From WHTX01 sp038255145 (GTDB lineage Bacteria; Actinomycetota; Acidimicrobiia; Acidimicrobiales; CAIXPF01), in contig JBBSLP010000060.1 of NCBI GenBank assembly GCA_038255145.1, positions 1 to 38,717 on the forward strand: DNA of 38,717 bases, in the 5' to 3' direction. Under the pieces are notes generated by a model. That model was not told where the DNA came from, made no database searches, and saw only the letters and a program-made list of their open reading frames with translations. The translations under genes were made by a program, and so were the position numbers. Below, one piece after another: positions 24,114 to 34,118 of the stretch. Positions within the stretch are counted from its first letter, which is position 1. Each line of letters opens with the position of its first letter.

Positions 24114-25216
24114 GCCCCCGCCCCCGGCCGGCCTCGGGCAAGGCCGGTGGCGGCCGCAGCGGCCCCCCGGCCCGGCGCTCGCCTGGTCCCTCCTCCGGCT
24201 CTTCCGGTCCGCCCGCATCCCGGCGCACCGGCGGCCGCACCGCCCCTCCGGGAGCTGCCGGCGGTGCCGCCGGCGCCGGGCGCAGCTCGTCGGGCTCGTC
24301 GGGCCCCGGTGCCAGCGCCCGGCCGCGCCGGGTGCGCAGCGACGGCACCCCGCCCCGCCCCCGCCGCTCGGGTCCGCCCTCGGGCCGTGACAACACCCGG
24401 GACACCGACGGCGTCGACGGCCCCAAGCGCACCGTTCGGGGCCTGGGCGGCGAGCAGGTCGAAGGTCGCCAGGCCGTGCGCGAGCTGCTGGTGGCCGGCC
24501 GGCGCAAGGTCAAGGAGGTGCTGGTGGCGAGCGACATCGACAGCGCCCCCATCCTCGACGACATCGTCGAGCTGGCCGATTCTCGCCGGGTCCCCATCCG
24601 CCAGATCGGTCGGGGCAAGCTCGACACCCTCACCGCCACCAGCGCGGCTCAGGGCGTCATGGCCCGGGCCCAGCAGCTGCCCGAGCACGACTACGAGGAG
24701 CTGGCCCGTCGCCGCCGGCCCACCCCGGCCTTCCTGCTGGCCCTCGACGGGGTCACCGACCCGGGCAACCTGGGCGCGGTGATCCGCAGCGCCGAGGGTG
24801 CCGGCGTCACCGGGGTGGTGCTGCCCCGCCACCGGGCCGCCCACGTCACCCCGTCGGTCACCAAGGCCGCGGCCGGGGCCATCGAGTACATGCCCATGGC
24901 CCTGGTGGGCGGGTTGGCCGCGGCCCTCATCAAGCTCGACGAACTGGGCGTGTGGATCGTGGGCCTCGACAGCGAGGCCGACCAGTCCCTCTACGACCTG
25001 CCCATCGCCGACGAGCGCATCTGCCTGGTCCTCGGGGCCGAGGGGGCGGGGCTGTCCCGCCTGGTGCGCCAGCGCTGCCACGCCGTGGTGCGCATCCCCG
25101 CCATCGGTCAGCTCAACTCGCTCAACGTGGCTGCGGCCGGTGCCATCGCCTGCTTCGAGGTGGCCCGGGCCCGAGCGGGCAAGGCCAAGCCCGCGGTGGT
25201 CGACACCGGCAGCTGA
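24110..25216 (+). CDS. rlmB: SpoU/TrmH-family rRNA 2'-O-methyltransferase, RlmB-type
   Basis: It is predicted to transfer methyl from S-adenosylmethionine to the 2'-O of a guanosine in 23S rRNA (G2251 in E. coli numbering). The 368-residue protein begins with a basic Gly/Pro/Arg/Ser-rich stretch of about 105 residues, then a substrate-binding domain (GRQAVRELLVAGRRKVKEVLVASD). The trefoil-knot SPOUT domain follows, with motif 1 DPGNLGAVIRSAEGAG, motif 2 LVLGAEGAGLSRLV and motif 3 IPAIGQLNSLNVAAAGAI. The long basic N-terminus is typical of actinobacterial forms and probably aids RNA binding. ATG 24110 overlaps the ispDF stop. A stem-loop follows the gene. Confidence 0.88.
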   Translation: MSPRPRPASGKAGGGRSGPPARRSPGPSSGSSGPPASRRTGGRTAPPGAAGGAAGAGRSSSGSSGPGASARPRRVRSDGTPPRPRRSGPPSGRDNTRDTDGVDGPKRTVRGLGGEQVEGRQAVRELLVAGRRKVKEVLVASDIDSAPILDDIVELADSRRVPIRQIGRGKLDTLTATSAAQGVMARAQQLPEHDYEELARRRRPTPAFLLALDGVTDPGNLGAVIRSAEGAGVTGVVLPRHRAAHVTPSVTKAAAGAIEYMPMALVGGLAAALIKLDELGVWIVGLDSEADQSLYDLPIADERICLVLGAEGAGLSRLVRQRCHAVVRIPAIGQLNSLNVAAAGAIACFEVARARAGKAKPAVVDTGS

Positions 25217-25239
25217 CGGGACGGTCGACGACCCCGTCA
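25214..25239 (+). terminator. Stem-loop after rlmB
   Basis: TGACGGG (25214-25220, including the stop codon) pairs with CCCGTCA (25233-25239) around a 12-base loop containing GTCGAC. No U-tract. Confidence 0.45.
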
Positions 25240-25281
25240 CCGCCGAGCTGAAGCGGGCGGACCACCACGGGTGGCCAGCGG

Positions 25282-25287
25282 TAGGGT
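25282..25287 (+). promoter_or_regulatory. -10 box of leaderless promoter for the enoyl-CoA hydratase
   Basis: TAGGGT ends seven bases before ATG 25295; no ribosome site is present. Confidence 0.45.
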
Positions 25288-25294
25288 CCGGCCG

Positions 25295-26101
25295 ATGCCA
25301 GTCGTGCGATACGAGAAGCAGGGCCACGTCGCCGTCGTCACCATCGACCGCCCCGAGGCCCGCAACGCCATGTCCCCCGAGGTCATCGTCCGCTTGGCCG
25401 AGGCCTGGGACGAGGTGGCGGCCGATGACGAGGTCAGGGTGGCCATCCTCACGGGATCGGGGGAGCGGGCCTTCTGCGCCGGTGCCGACCTGGCCCGGCT
25501 GATCCCCCTCATGTCCGGGGCCCGTGAGCCCGAGGACGAGTACGACCGTCGGGTGGTGGCCGAGCCCGCCCTGGGCGACCGGGCCTCGCTGCGGGTGACC
25601 GACCTCGACAAGCCCGTCATCGCCGCCATCAACGGCTCGGCCATCGCCGGGGGCATGGAGCTGGTGCAGGGCACCGACCTGCGCGTGGCTGCCGAGCACG
25701 CCAACTTCGGCCTCCAGGAGGTCAAGTGGGGCCTGTTCCCCATGGGCGGCTCGAGCGTGCGGGTGCCGGCCCAGGTGCCCTACGCCGTGGCCATGGAGAT
25801 CCTGCTCACCGGCCAGCTCATCGACGCCTACCGGGCCTACGAGCTGGGCTTCGTGAACCGGGTCATGCCCGCTGAGCAGGTCATGGACGAGGCCCTGCGC
25901 CTGGCCTCGGTCATCGCCGCCAACGGTCCCGTGGCCGTACGGGCCATCAAGGCGGCCGTCAAGGCCAGCCTGGGCAAGCCCGAGCGTGAGGCCATGCGCA
26001 TCGAGCTCGAGCACGGTCGGCCGGTGTTCCAGACGCAGGACGCCCGTGAGGGCCCCCGGGCCTTCCTGGAGAAGCGGTCCCCCAACTTCCAGGGTCGCTG
26101 A
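25295..26101 (+). CDS. Enoyl-CoA hydratase/isomerase family protein
   Basis: A 268-residue crotonase-fold enzyme expected to add water across a 2-enoyl-CoA double bond. The oxyanion-hole segments are CAGADLARL (61-69) and AIAGGMELV (117-124). Both catalytic glutamates of hydratases are present, E122 (GGMELVQGTDL) and E142 (FGLQEVKWGLFPMGG). The C-terminal EGPRAFLEKRSPNFQGR is the common trimer end of this family. The exact substrate is not readable from sequence; the nearby ring-cleavage genes make a role in the beta-oxidation of their products plausible. ATG 25295 is chosen by the -10 box in front of it and by family length. Confidence 0.88.
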   Translation: MPVVRYEKQGHVAVVTIDRPEARNAMSPEVIVRLAEAWDEVAADDEVRVAILTGSGERAFCAGADLARLIPLMSGAREPEDEYDRRVVAEPALGDRASLRVTDLDKPVIAAINGSAIAGGMELVQGTDLRVAAEHANFGLQEVKWGLFPMGGSSVRVPAQVPYAVAMEILLTGQLIDAYRAYELGFVNRVMPAEQVMDEALRLASVIAANGPVAVRAIKAAVKASLGKPEREAMRIELEHGRPVFQTQDAREGPRAFLEKRSPNFQGR

Positions 26102-26200
26102 TCGGCCGTGCTGCCCAGGCCGGGCCGGTGGCGGGAATGAACGGGGGGCTGGTGGTGCTGAGGTACTTGCACACGCAATGATCTTGGAGAGGATGGGCCC

Positions 26201-27196
26201 ATGCCCGCCGTGACCGCAGATCCGCTGACCCTGCCGAAGCTCGCCACCCCCCTCGAGGCCGCCGACCGCCCCGTCCGCTCCGTCACCACCGCCCCCGGTG
26301 GGTACGAGGGCGAGGGCTTCCCGGTGCGCCGGGCCTTCGCCGGGGTGGCCCAGCGCGACCTCGACCCCTTCATCCACATGGATCAGATGGGGGAGGTCGA
26401 CTACGCCCCCTACGAGCCCAAGGGCACGGACTGGCACCCCCACCGGGGCTTCGAGACCGTCACCTACATGATCGACGGCACGTTCCAGCACCAGGACTCC
26501 TACGGCGGGGGCGGGGTCATCAACGACGGCGCCACCCAGTGGATGACCGCGGGCAGCGGCCTGCTGCACATCGAGACCCCGCCCGAGGCCCTGGTCATGA
26601 GCGGCGGGCTGTTCCACGGCGTGCAGCTGTGGGTCAACCTTCCCGCGGCCCAGAAGATGGCCACCCCCCGCTACCAGAGCCTCGAGGCCGACCAGGTGGT
26701 CCTGCTCTCGTCGCCCGACGGTGGTGCCCTGGTACGACTCATCGCCGGGGACCTGCCGGGACAGGGCGACGACGTTCGGGGGCCGGGCTCGACCCACACC
26801 CCCATCACCGTGGCCCACGCCACCCTCGCCCCCGGCGCCCAGTTGGTGCTGCCGTGGCGCTCCGACTTCAACGCCCTGGCCTACGTGCTGGCCGGCGCGG
26901 GCACGGTGGGCACGGCCAAGCGCCCGGTGGTCAAGGGTCAGCTCGTCGTCTTCGGTGCTGGCGACACGGTCACCTTCGACGGGCACCCTGCTCAGACCCT
27001 GGACGTGCTGGTCCTGGGTGGGCGCCCGCTGCGCGAGCCGGTGGTCCAGTACGGGCCCTTCGTCATGAACACCAAGGCCGAGGTGGCCGAGGCGTTCGAG
27101 GACTTCAGTGCCGGACGGTTGGGCACCGTGCCCCCGGACGGCTTGCACCCCTTCCGATCGACACACCCCGACCGAGCTACGGAGGTCACCCGATGA
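26201..27196 (+). CDS. Pirin-family protein
   Basis: The 331-residue product is a bicupin of the pirin family, whose bacterial members include quercetin-type dioxygenases and metabolic regulators. The N-terminal cupin carries the metal site motif D-WHPHRGFETVTYMIDG (about 86-101), followed by HQDSYGGGGVINDGATQWMTAGSGLLHIE, so the His, His, His and Glu ligands are kept. The C-terminal cupin has LPWRSDFNALAYVLAGAG. Start ATG 26201 is supported by GGAGAGGA seven bases upstream. Its stop overlaps the start of the next gene (ATGA), so it is coupled to a VOC-fold protein. Substrate and role are unknown. Confidence 0.9.
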   Translation: MPAVTADPLTLPKLATPLEAADRPVRSVTTAPGGYEGEGFPVRRAFAGVAQRDLDPFIHMDQMGEVDYAPYEPKGTDWHPHRGFETVTYMIDGTFQHQDSYGGGGVINDGATQWMTAGSGLLHIETPPEALVMSGGLFHGVQLWVNLPAAQKMATPRYQSLEADQVVLLSSPDGGALVRLIAGDLPGQGDDVRGPGSTHTPITVAHATLAPGAQLVLPWRSDFNALAYVLAGAGTVGTAKRPVVKGQLVVFGAGDTVTFDGHPAQTLDVLVLGGRPLREPVVQYGPFVMNTKAEVAEAFEDFSAGRLGTVPPDGLHPFRSTHPDRATEVTR

Positions 27197-27717
27197 GCCG
27201 CATCCCCCCCACCGCCGGCCTGCAAGGGGCCGACCGCGAGGCCGCCGACCGGACGCGGGCGGGCATCTCGTCCCGCCACCTGAAGGCGTCGGGTGAGCGT
27301 CCGACGTCGTCAGCCCGGGGCGTGCACCACGTGGCCCTGATCAGCAGCGACGTGGAAGCAACGGTGCGCTTCTACCAGGACGTGCTCGAGTTCCCGCTGA
27401 CCGAGATGTTCGAGAACCGCGACTACGGCGGCTCGACCCACTTCTTCTTCGACATCGGCAACGGCAACGCCCTGGCCTTCTTCGACCTGCCCGGCCTGGA
27501 GCTCGGCCCCTACGCCGAGGTGCTGGGAGGCCTGCACCACCTGGCCATCTCCATCCCCCCGGACCGCTGGCTGGTGCTCAAGGCCAACCTCGACGCCGCG
27601 GGGGTGCCCTATGCCCACGTCGACGGTTCGTCGCTGTACCTGAACGACCCCGACGGCGCCCGCATCGAGCTCATCAGCGACCCCCTGGGTGAGATGTACG
27701 GCAAGCCCGTCGGCTGA
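27193..27717 (+). CDS. VOC-superfamily protein coupled to pirin
   Basis: A 174-residue protein. After about 40 Arg/Ser-rich residues, one VOC unit pair runs from GVHHVALISSDVEATVRFYQDVLEFPLTEM through GGLHHLAISI to LYLNDPDGARIELI. The His of VHHVAL, the His of LHHLAI and the Glu of RIELI occupy metal-ligand positions. The aromatic pair FFFDIGNGNALAFFDLPG is often seen in uncharacterised dioxygenase-like members. Overlap with the pirin gene suggests the two proteins act together. A clear stem-loop follows. Function cannot be fixed. Confidence 0.8.
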   Translation: MSRIPPTAGLQGADREAADRTRAGISSRHLKASGERPTSSARGVHHVALISSDVEATVRFYQDVLEFPLTEMFENRDYGGSTHFFFDIGNGNALAFFDLPGLELGPYAEVLGGLHHLAISIPPDRWLVLKANLDAAGVPYAHVDGSSLYLNDPDGARIELISDPLGEMYGKPVG

Positions 27718-27749
27718 CACCGCACGCCACTCTCCCCGTGGCCGGTGTC
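27716..27749 (+). terminator. Stem-loop after the pirin-VOC operon
   Basis: GACACCG (27716-27722) pairs with CGGTGTC (27743-27749). Inside, after a three-base bulge, GCCAC (27726-27730) pairs with GTGGC (27738-27742) around a seven-base loop. It begins within the stop codon and sits between convergent operons. Confidence 0.65.
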
Positions 27750-27782
27750 GGCTACCGGGAGGGTGCTTCGTTGCGCGCTGGC

Positions 27783-28157
27783 TCAGGGGTGCTGGCTCAG
27801 GGAGAGGTTGTTGCCGTCGGGGTCGAGGAACCAGGCCACCCGGGCCCCGCCCGGTGCCGCCCACACCCCCCGTTCGTCCTGGTCCATGCCCTCGTAGCGG
27901 GTGAAGCGGACACCCCGCCCGGAGAGCTCGTCCACGGCGGCGTCGACGTCGGCAACCTCCCAGCCGAGCACGGTGAAGGGCAGGGCCGGGGCCTGCTCGA
28001 CGGCGGTGATGCGCAACATGGTGCCGGCGACGTCGGCCACCAGGGCGAACGGGCGCTCGTCGCGCAGTTCCAGGCCGAGCACGTCGCCGTAGAAGTGCTG
28101 GGCCCGATCGAGGTTCGACACCCCCACGAATGCCACCAACGCGTTGGTGGCGAGCAT
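27783..28157 (-). CDS. Single-domain VOC (glyoxalase-like) protein
   Basis: A 124-residue protein of the glyoxalase/bleomycin-resistance type: LVAFVGVSNLDRAQHFYGDVLGLELRD, then FTVLGWEVADVDAAVDELSGRGVRF, ending WFLDPDGNNLSLSQHP. The N-terminal metal-ligand His is absent (FVGVS in place of xxHxx), so metal binding may be lost or different. ATG 28157 is preceded by GGGGAA. It is the last gene on the reverse strand behind the CoA ligase (41 bases apart) and probably in the same transcript. A link to benzoate breakdown is only positional. Confidence 0.75.
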   Translation of the reverse strand: MLATNALVAFVGVSNLDRAQHFYGDVLGLELRDERPFALVADVAGTMLRITAVEQAPALPFTVLGWEVADVDAAVDELSGRGVRFTRYEGMDQDERGVWAAPGGARVAWFLDPDGNNLSLSQHP

Positions 28158-28198
28158 CGGTTCCCCTCTCCCTCGCTTGGTGCTGACGGTAGCGCTGC

Positions 28199-29698
<1,500 letters not shown>

Positions 29699-29760
29699 GG
29701 ACCCACCCCCAGGTCGGACCCCGCCCCCGGCGCCCGACCGTGAACGTAGCCGGGGGGCGC

Positions 29761-29943
29761 TCAGCCCGCCGTCGAACCTCGGGCGGCTCGCGCCGCGTCG
29801 CTCGCGGCCGCATCCTCGGTCTGCAGCAGGTCGTAGGCCGCCACCTCGTCACCGTCGGTGGCCCGCAGGGCCTGGTTCAGGCGCTCGTCGGCCGCGGCCA
29901 GGGCCTTGCCATGGTCGGCCAGGGGGTCTTCCGGGGCGGGCAC
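29761..29943 (-). CDS. Small hydrophilic protein between bclA and boxC
   Basis: An unrecognised frame of 60 residues, GTG start at 29943. It is mostly helical in character and acidic (DHGKALAAADERLNQALRATDGDEVAAYDLLQTEDAAASDAARAARG). It reads in the same direction as bclA, 62 bases ahead of it. Its composition is like real proteins of this genome, but no motif supports a role. The remaining 90 bases up to boxC form the divergent control region. Confidence 0.4.
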   Translation of the reverse strand: MPAPEDPLADHGKALAAADERLNQALRATDGDEVAAYDLLQTEDAAASDAARAARGSTAG

Positions 29944-30032
29944 CAGGCCAGCGTGGCACCGCAGGGCCGGTCCGACAACCTGGCCACCATCCGGTGGGTA
30001 GGCTCCGGCGGAGTCGTGCGTTGGGGGGCGAC

Positions 30033-31733
30033 GTGGACGTCAGAGGGGTAGCGACCGATCGTTCGGCGCCCATCGAGTTCGACACCGATCCGGCCGCCTA
30101 CCGGCACTGGAGCGTGCACATCGAGCCGCCCCGGGCCACCCTCACCCTGGCCGTCGACCCGGCTGGCGGCTTGCGGGACGACTACCAGCTGAAGCAGAAC
30201 TCCTACGACCTCGGCGTGGACATCGAGCTGGCTGACATCGTCACCCGGCTGCGCTTCGAGCACCCCGAGGTGCGGGTGGTTGTCGTCACCGGGGGGCTCG
30301 ACCGCACCTTCTGCGCCGGCGCCAACATCCAGATGCTGGCCGGCTCCAGCCACACCCACAAGGTGGGCTTCTGCAAGTTCACCAACGAGACCCGCAACGC
30401 CATCGAAGAGGCCACGGCCCACTCGGGCCAGGTGTGGATCGCCGCGGTGAACGGCACCGCGGCCGGGGGCGGCTACGAGCTGGCCCTGGCCTGCGACGAG
30501 ATCCTCTTGGTCGACGACCGGTCCTCCGCGGTGTCCCTGCCCGAGGTGCCCCTGCTGGCCGTGCTCCCCGGCACCGGGGGTCTGACCCGGCTGGTCGACA
30601 AGCGCCATGTGCGTCGTGACCGGGCCGACGTGTTCGCCACCCGGGCCGAGGGCGCCCGGGGGTCCCAGGCCCTGGAGTGGGGCCTGGTCGACGCCATCGC
30701 CCCACCCAGCGGCTTCGACGCCCTGGTCACGGCGCGGGTGGACGGGCGCAGCGTGGGCAGTGACCGGCCCATCGGTGCCCCGGGGATGCCCCTCGATCGG
30801 TTGGAGCGCCAGGTCGAGGGCGACGTCACCAGCTACCGCTACGTCACCGTCCGCCTCGACCACCCCCTGGGTGCGGCCCACGTCACCGTGGTCGCCCCCT
30901 CGGCCCCCCAGCCGGCTGATCCCGACGAGCTCGTGAGCGGGGGGGCCGGCGCGTGGCTGGTGGCCGCGGCCCGGGAGCTCGACGATGCCCTGCTCCACCT
31001 GCGCTTCGACCAGCCCGAGCTGGGCACCTGGGTGCTGCACACCGAGGGCGACCCCGTCGCTGTGCTCGATGCCGAGCGGCTGCTGGCCCAGCACCCCGAC
31101 CACTGGTTGGTACGCGAGGTGCGCCTGCTGTGGGCCCGGACCCTCAAGCGCCTCGACCTGTCGTCGCGGTCCCTGGTGGCCCTGATCGCCCCGGGTAGCT
31201 GCTTCACGGGAACCCTGGCCGAGCTGGCCCTGGCCGCCGACCGCACGTTCATGCTCGACGGCCCCTTCGACGGCTCCCTCGACGGGGCCGGGGACGGGGC
31301 CGAGGCGTCGCTGCGCCTGACCGCGGCCAACGCGGGCTGGTACCCCATGGCCAACGGGCTGTCGCGGCTGGCCACCCGCTGCTACGGCCGGCCCGCCGAC
31401 CTCGACCGGGCCTTGGCCGAACTCGACCACGACCTCGACGCCGGCGCCGCGTCCCAGGCCGGGCTGGTCACCTCGACCCCCGACGACCTGGACTGGGACG
31501 ACGAGGTGCGCCTGACGCTCGAGGAGCGAGCCAGCTTCTCGCCCGACGCGCTGACGGCCATGGAGGCCAACCTGCGCTTCGTGGGGCCCGAGACCATGGA
31601 GACGAAGATCTTCGCCCGCCTGACGGCGTGGCAGAACTGGGTGTTCCAGCGGCCCAACGCCACCGGACCGAACGGGGCCCTGCAGCGCTTCGGCAGCGGC
31701 TCGCGGCCCGACTTCGACCGAACGAGGGTGTGA
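30033..31733 (+). CDS. boxC: Benzoyl-CoA-dihydrodiol lyase BoxC
   Basis: BoxC opens the ring of 2,3-epoxybenzoyl-CoA (2,3-dihydro-2,3-dihydroxybenzoyl-CoA form) hydrolytically, giving 3,4-dehydroadipyl-CoA semialdehyde and formate. The 566-residue protein is a double crotonase-fold enzyme of the usual length. Strongly characteristic stretches are YQLKQNSYDLGVDIELAD, FCAGANIQMLAGSSH, VGFCKFTNETRNAIEEATAHSG, AAGGGYELALACDEI and SSAVSLPEVPLLAVLPGTGG, nearly word for word as in proteobacterial BoxC. The C-terminal half holds a second, more diverged crotonase unit (LVALIAPGSCFTGTLAELALAADRTF). GTG 30033 follows a GGGGGG-type purine run. boxB comes 24 bases later. Confidence 0.93.
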   Translation: MDVRGVATDRSAPIEFDTDPAAYRHWSVHIEPPRATLTLAVDPAGGLRDDYQLKQNSYDLGVDIELADIVTRLRFEHPEVRVVVVTGGLDRTFCAGANIQMLAGSSHTHKVGFCKFTNETRNAIEEATAHSGQVWIAAVNGTAAGGGYELALACDEILLVDDRSSAVSLPEVPLLAVLPGTGGLTRLVDKRHVRRDRADVFATRAEGARGSQALEWGLVDAIAPPSGFDALVTARVDGRSVGSDRPIGAPGMPLDRLERQVEGDVTSYRYVTVRLDHPLGAAHVTVVAPSAPQPADPDELVSGGAGAWLVAAARELDDALLHLRFDQPELGTWVLHTEGDPVAVLDAERLLAQHPDHWLVREVRLLWARTLKRLDLSSRSLVALIAPGSCFTGTLAELALAADRTFMLDGPFDGSLDGAGDGAEASLRLTAANAGWYPMANGLSRLATRCYGRPADLDRALAELDHDLDAGAASQAGLVTSTPDDLDWDDEVRLTLEERASFSPDALTAMEANLRFVGPETMETKIFARLTAWQNWVFQRPNATGPNGALQRFGSGSRPDFDRTRV

Positions 31734-31757
31734 CCTGATGGCCGGAGGTGTGACCAG

Positions 31758-33173
31758 ATGAGCAGCGTGGACTACGACTCCCTCATCCCCAACAACGTGG
31801 GCCTGTCGGGTGACCGCCGCCTGCAGCGGGCGCTGGAGTCGTGGCACCCCCGCTTCATCGAGTGGTGGAAGGGCCTGGGGCCCGTCGCCTTCCAGGAGGA
31901 CGACATCTACCTGCGTACGGCCATGTCGGTCGAGCAGGACGGGTGGGCCAACTTCGGCTACGTGAAGATGCCCGAGTACCGGTGGGGGATCTTCCTGGCC
32001 AACCAGGTGCCCGACCGCACCATCGCCTTCGGTGATCGCAAGGGTGAACCCGTGTGGCAGGAGGTGCCCGGCGAACACCGCCGTGACCTGCACCGGCTGA
32101 TCGTGGTGCAGGGGGACACCGAACCGGCCTCGGTCGAGCAGCAACGGCACCTGTGCCTGACCGCGCCCAGCCTCTACGACCTGCGCAACCTCTTCCAGAT
32201 CAACGTCGAGGAGGCCCGCCACCTGTGGGCCATGGTGTACCTGCTGCACCGCTACTTCGGTCGGGAGGGGCGGGAGGATGCCGACGAGCTGCTGCGGCGG
32301 AACTCGGGAGACCCCGACAAGCCCCGCATCCTCGGCGCCTTCAACGAGCCCACACCTGACTGGCTGTCGCTGTTCTTCTTCACCTACTTCACCGACCGTG
32401 ACGGCAAGTACCAGCTGGCGTCGCTCAAGGAGAGCGCCTTCGATCCGTTGAGCCGCACGTGCTCGTTCATGTTGAAGGAAGAGGCCCACCACATGTTCGT
32501 GGGGGCAACCGGGGTGGGGCGGGTGGTGCAGCGCACCGTCGAGCTCATGAAGGAGCACGACACCGCCGACGTGGCCCCCTACGGCGGTGTCAACGTCGAC
32601 ACCCTGCAGCGCTACCTGAACTTCCATTACAGCGTGTCCCTGGACCTGTTCGGGGCGGAGACGTCGACCAACGCGGCCAACTACTTCGCCGCCGGCCTCA
32701 AGGGGCGCTTCGGTGAGGAGGAGCGCGACGACGACCACCAGCTCCACGACGCCGTGCGTTCGGTGCCCGCCATCGACGAGGCCGGTCGCCGGATCACCAG
32801 CCGCGAGGTGCCGGCCCTGTCGGCCCTGAACGAGACGCTGCGGGACGACTACATCACCGACTGCCGCAAGGGTGTCGACCGCTGGAACCGCACCCTGGCC
32901 CCCACCGGGCTCGAGCTGCGCCTCCCCCACGGCGGCTTCAACCGCCACGTGGGGGTGTTCCGGGGTCAGCCCGTCACCCCCGACGGTCGCCTGGTGCCCG
33001 CTGACGAGTACCAGCGCGGTCTAGCTGGCTGGCTGCCCACGGACGGCGACAAGGCCCACGTGCAGGCGCTGATGCAGCCCGTGCACGAGCCCGGCCGCAT
33101 GGCCAGCTGGGTGGCGCCGCCGGCCACCGGCATCCATGCCAAGCCCCTGGACTTCGAGTACGTCCGCCACTGA
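31758..33173 (+). CDS. boxB: Benzoyl-CoA 2,3-epoxidase, oxygenase component BoxB
   Basis: BoxB is a class I diiron enzyme that puts one oxygen atom from O2 onto benzoyl-CoA to give the 2,3-epoxide, with electrons from the reductase BoxA. The protein has 471 residues. The iron-ligand set is complete: Q118, E122, E152-x-x-H155 (EEARH), D213, and E242-x-x-H245 (EEAHH). These sit two positions higher than the residues I recall for the Azoarcus enzyme (Q116, E120, E150, H153, D211, E240, H243). Start ATG 31758 lies about nine bases after GGAGG. It is co-directional with boxC. The boxA reductase is not within the window, so BoxB must use one encoded elsewhere. Confidence 0.95.
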   Translation: MSSVDYDSLIPNNVGLSGDRRLQRALESWHPRFIEWWKGLGPVAFQEDDIYLRTAMSVEQDGWANFGYVKMPEYRWGIFLANQVPDRTIAFGDRKGEPVWQEVPGEHRRDLHRLIVVQGDTEPASVEQQRHLCLTAPSLYDLRNLFQINVEEARHLWAMVYLLHRYFGREGREDADELLRRNSGDPDKPRILGAFNEPTPDWLSLFFFTYFTDRDGKYQLASLKESAFDPLSRTCSFMLKEEAHHMFVGATGVGRVVQRTVELMKEHDTADVAPYGGVNVDTLQRYLNFHYSVSLDLFGAETSTNAANYFAAGLKGRFGEEERDDDHQLHDAVRSVPAIDEAGRRITSREVPALSALNETLRDDYITDCRKGVDRWNRTLAPTGLELRLPHGGFNRHVGVFRGQPVTPDGRLVPADEYQRGLAGWLPTDGDKAHVQALMQPVHEPGRMASWVAPPATGIHAKPLDFEYVRH

Positions 33174-33174
33174 C

Positions 33175-33990
33175 GTGGGCGGTGACCGTGGTGAGCACGT
33201 CACCTCGGTGGTCGTGGGCCCGGGCCGCCTCGAGGTGCGCGACGTTCCCGCAGCGGCGTCTGCCGCGGACCAGCCGGCCCTGGTGTTCCTCCACGAGGGT
33301 CTGGGCTCCCAGGCCCTGTGGCGTGACGTGCCCGACCGGATCCGGGCCGCCTGTGGTGAGCCGCGGACCGTCGTCTACAGCCGCCACGGTTACGGGCGGT
33401 CGGACCCGCCGGCCGCCGGGGTCCGATCGGTCCGCTACATGCACGACGAGGCCCAGCTCGTGCTGTCGGCATTGCTGGCCGAGTTGAGCGTCGCCGCTCC
33501 GGTGCTCATCGGCCACAGCGACGGGGCGTCGATCGCCCTGCTCCACGCCGGGGCGGGGCACCCGGCGGCCGGCCTGGTGCTGTTGGCCCCCCACGTGTTC
33601 GTCGAGGATCGCTCGGTCGAGGGGATCGTCGCCGCCCGGGCCGCCTACGAGAGCGGTGGGTTGCGTGAACGCCTGGCCCGCCACCACGACGACGTGGACG
33701 TGGCCTTCCGGGGCTGGTGCGACGTGTGGCTGTCCGACGCCTTCCGGACCTGGGACATCACCGACCACCTGGGCGCGATCCGGTGTCCCGTGCTGCTGGT
33801 CCAGGGCGAGGATGATGCCTACGGCACCCGGGCCCAGCTCGACGCCATCACCGCCGGGGTATCGGGCCCTGTCGAGCGGTTGGTGCTGCCCGGCATCGGC
33901 CACGCCCCCCACCTCGAAGCCGCCGACCAGGTGGTGACCGCCATCGCCACCTTCGTCGACGCCATTCGGACCCCGGTCCCGCGGACCTGA
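33175..33990 (+). CDS. Alpha/beta-hydrolase
   Basis: A 271-residue serine hydrolase directly behind boxB (one base between stop and GTG). The oxyanion loop is FLHEGLGS, the nucleophile elbow is GHSDG (Ser near residue 115), the acid is probably the Asp of GEDDAYG, and the His is in GIGHAPHLE. The N-terminal HEGLGSQALWRDVPDRI pattern recurs in hydrolases of aromatic catabolic clusters. It may cleave a CoA thioester or lactone from the box pathway, which is inferred from position only. Starts at 33175 or a later GTG near 33208 are both possible. Confidence 0.8.
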   Translation: MGGDRGEHVTSVVVGPGRLEVRDVPAAASAADQPALVFLHEGLGSQALWRDVPDRIRAACGEPRTVVYSRHGYGRSDPPAAGVRSVRYMHDEAQLVLSALLAELSVAAPVLIGHSDGASIALLHAGAGHPAAGLVLLAPHVFVEDRSVEGIVAARAAYESGGLRERLARHHDDVDVAFRGWCDVWLSDAFRTWDITDHLGAIRCPVLLVQGEDDAYGTRAQLDAITAGVSGPVERLVLPGIGHAPHLEAADQVVTAIATFVDAIRTPVPRT

Positions 33991-34013
33991 CGCTCAGGGA
34001 CCAGACCTTGTCC

Positions 34014-34041
34014 GTCTTGCTGGTCCTTGGAGCAGCAAGAC
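34014..34041. promoter_or_regulatory. Inverted repeat before the small helix-turn-helix gene
   Basis: GTCTTGCTG (34014-34022) and CAGCAAGAC (34033-34041) are perfect 9-base arms around a 10-base spacer. A second hairpin, ACAGG-GTAA-CCTGT (34040-34053), touches it. The pair could terminate the box operon or be an operator for the following gene. Confidence 0.4.
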
Positions 34042-34118
34042 AGGGTAACCTGTCGGGAGTGGAGATCGACGAGTCCGCTCACCCGACCAGACCTCCTGAA
34101 CCCGAGAAGGTGATGCAC

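Noticed and set aside
22871..27166. Very long reverse-strand open frame of about 1430 codons
   Set aside because: It runs across several recognised genes (ispDF, rlmB, the hydratase and pirin) in antisense, and its composition is that of reverse-complemented GC-rich coding DNA.
29877..32948. Reverse-strand open frame of about 1020 codons opposite boxC and boxB
   Set aside because: The forward genes are certain; the reverse frame has no protein character.
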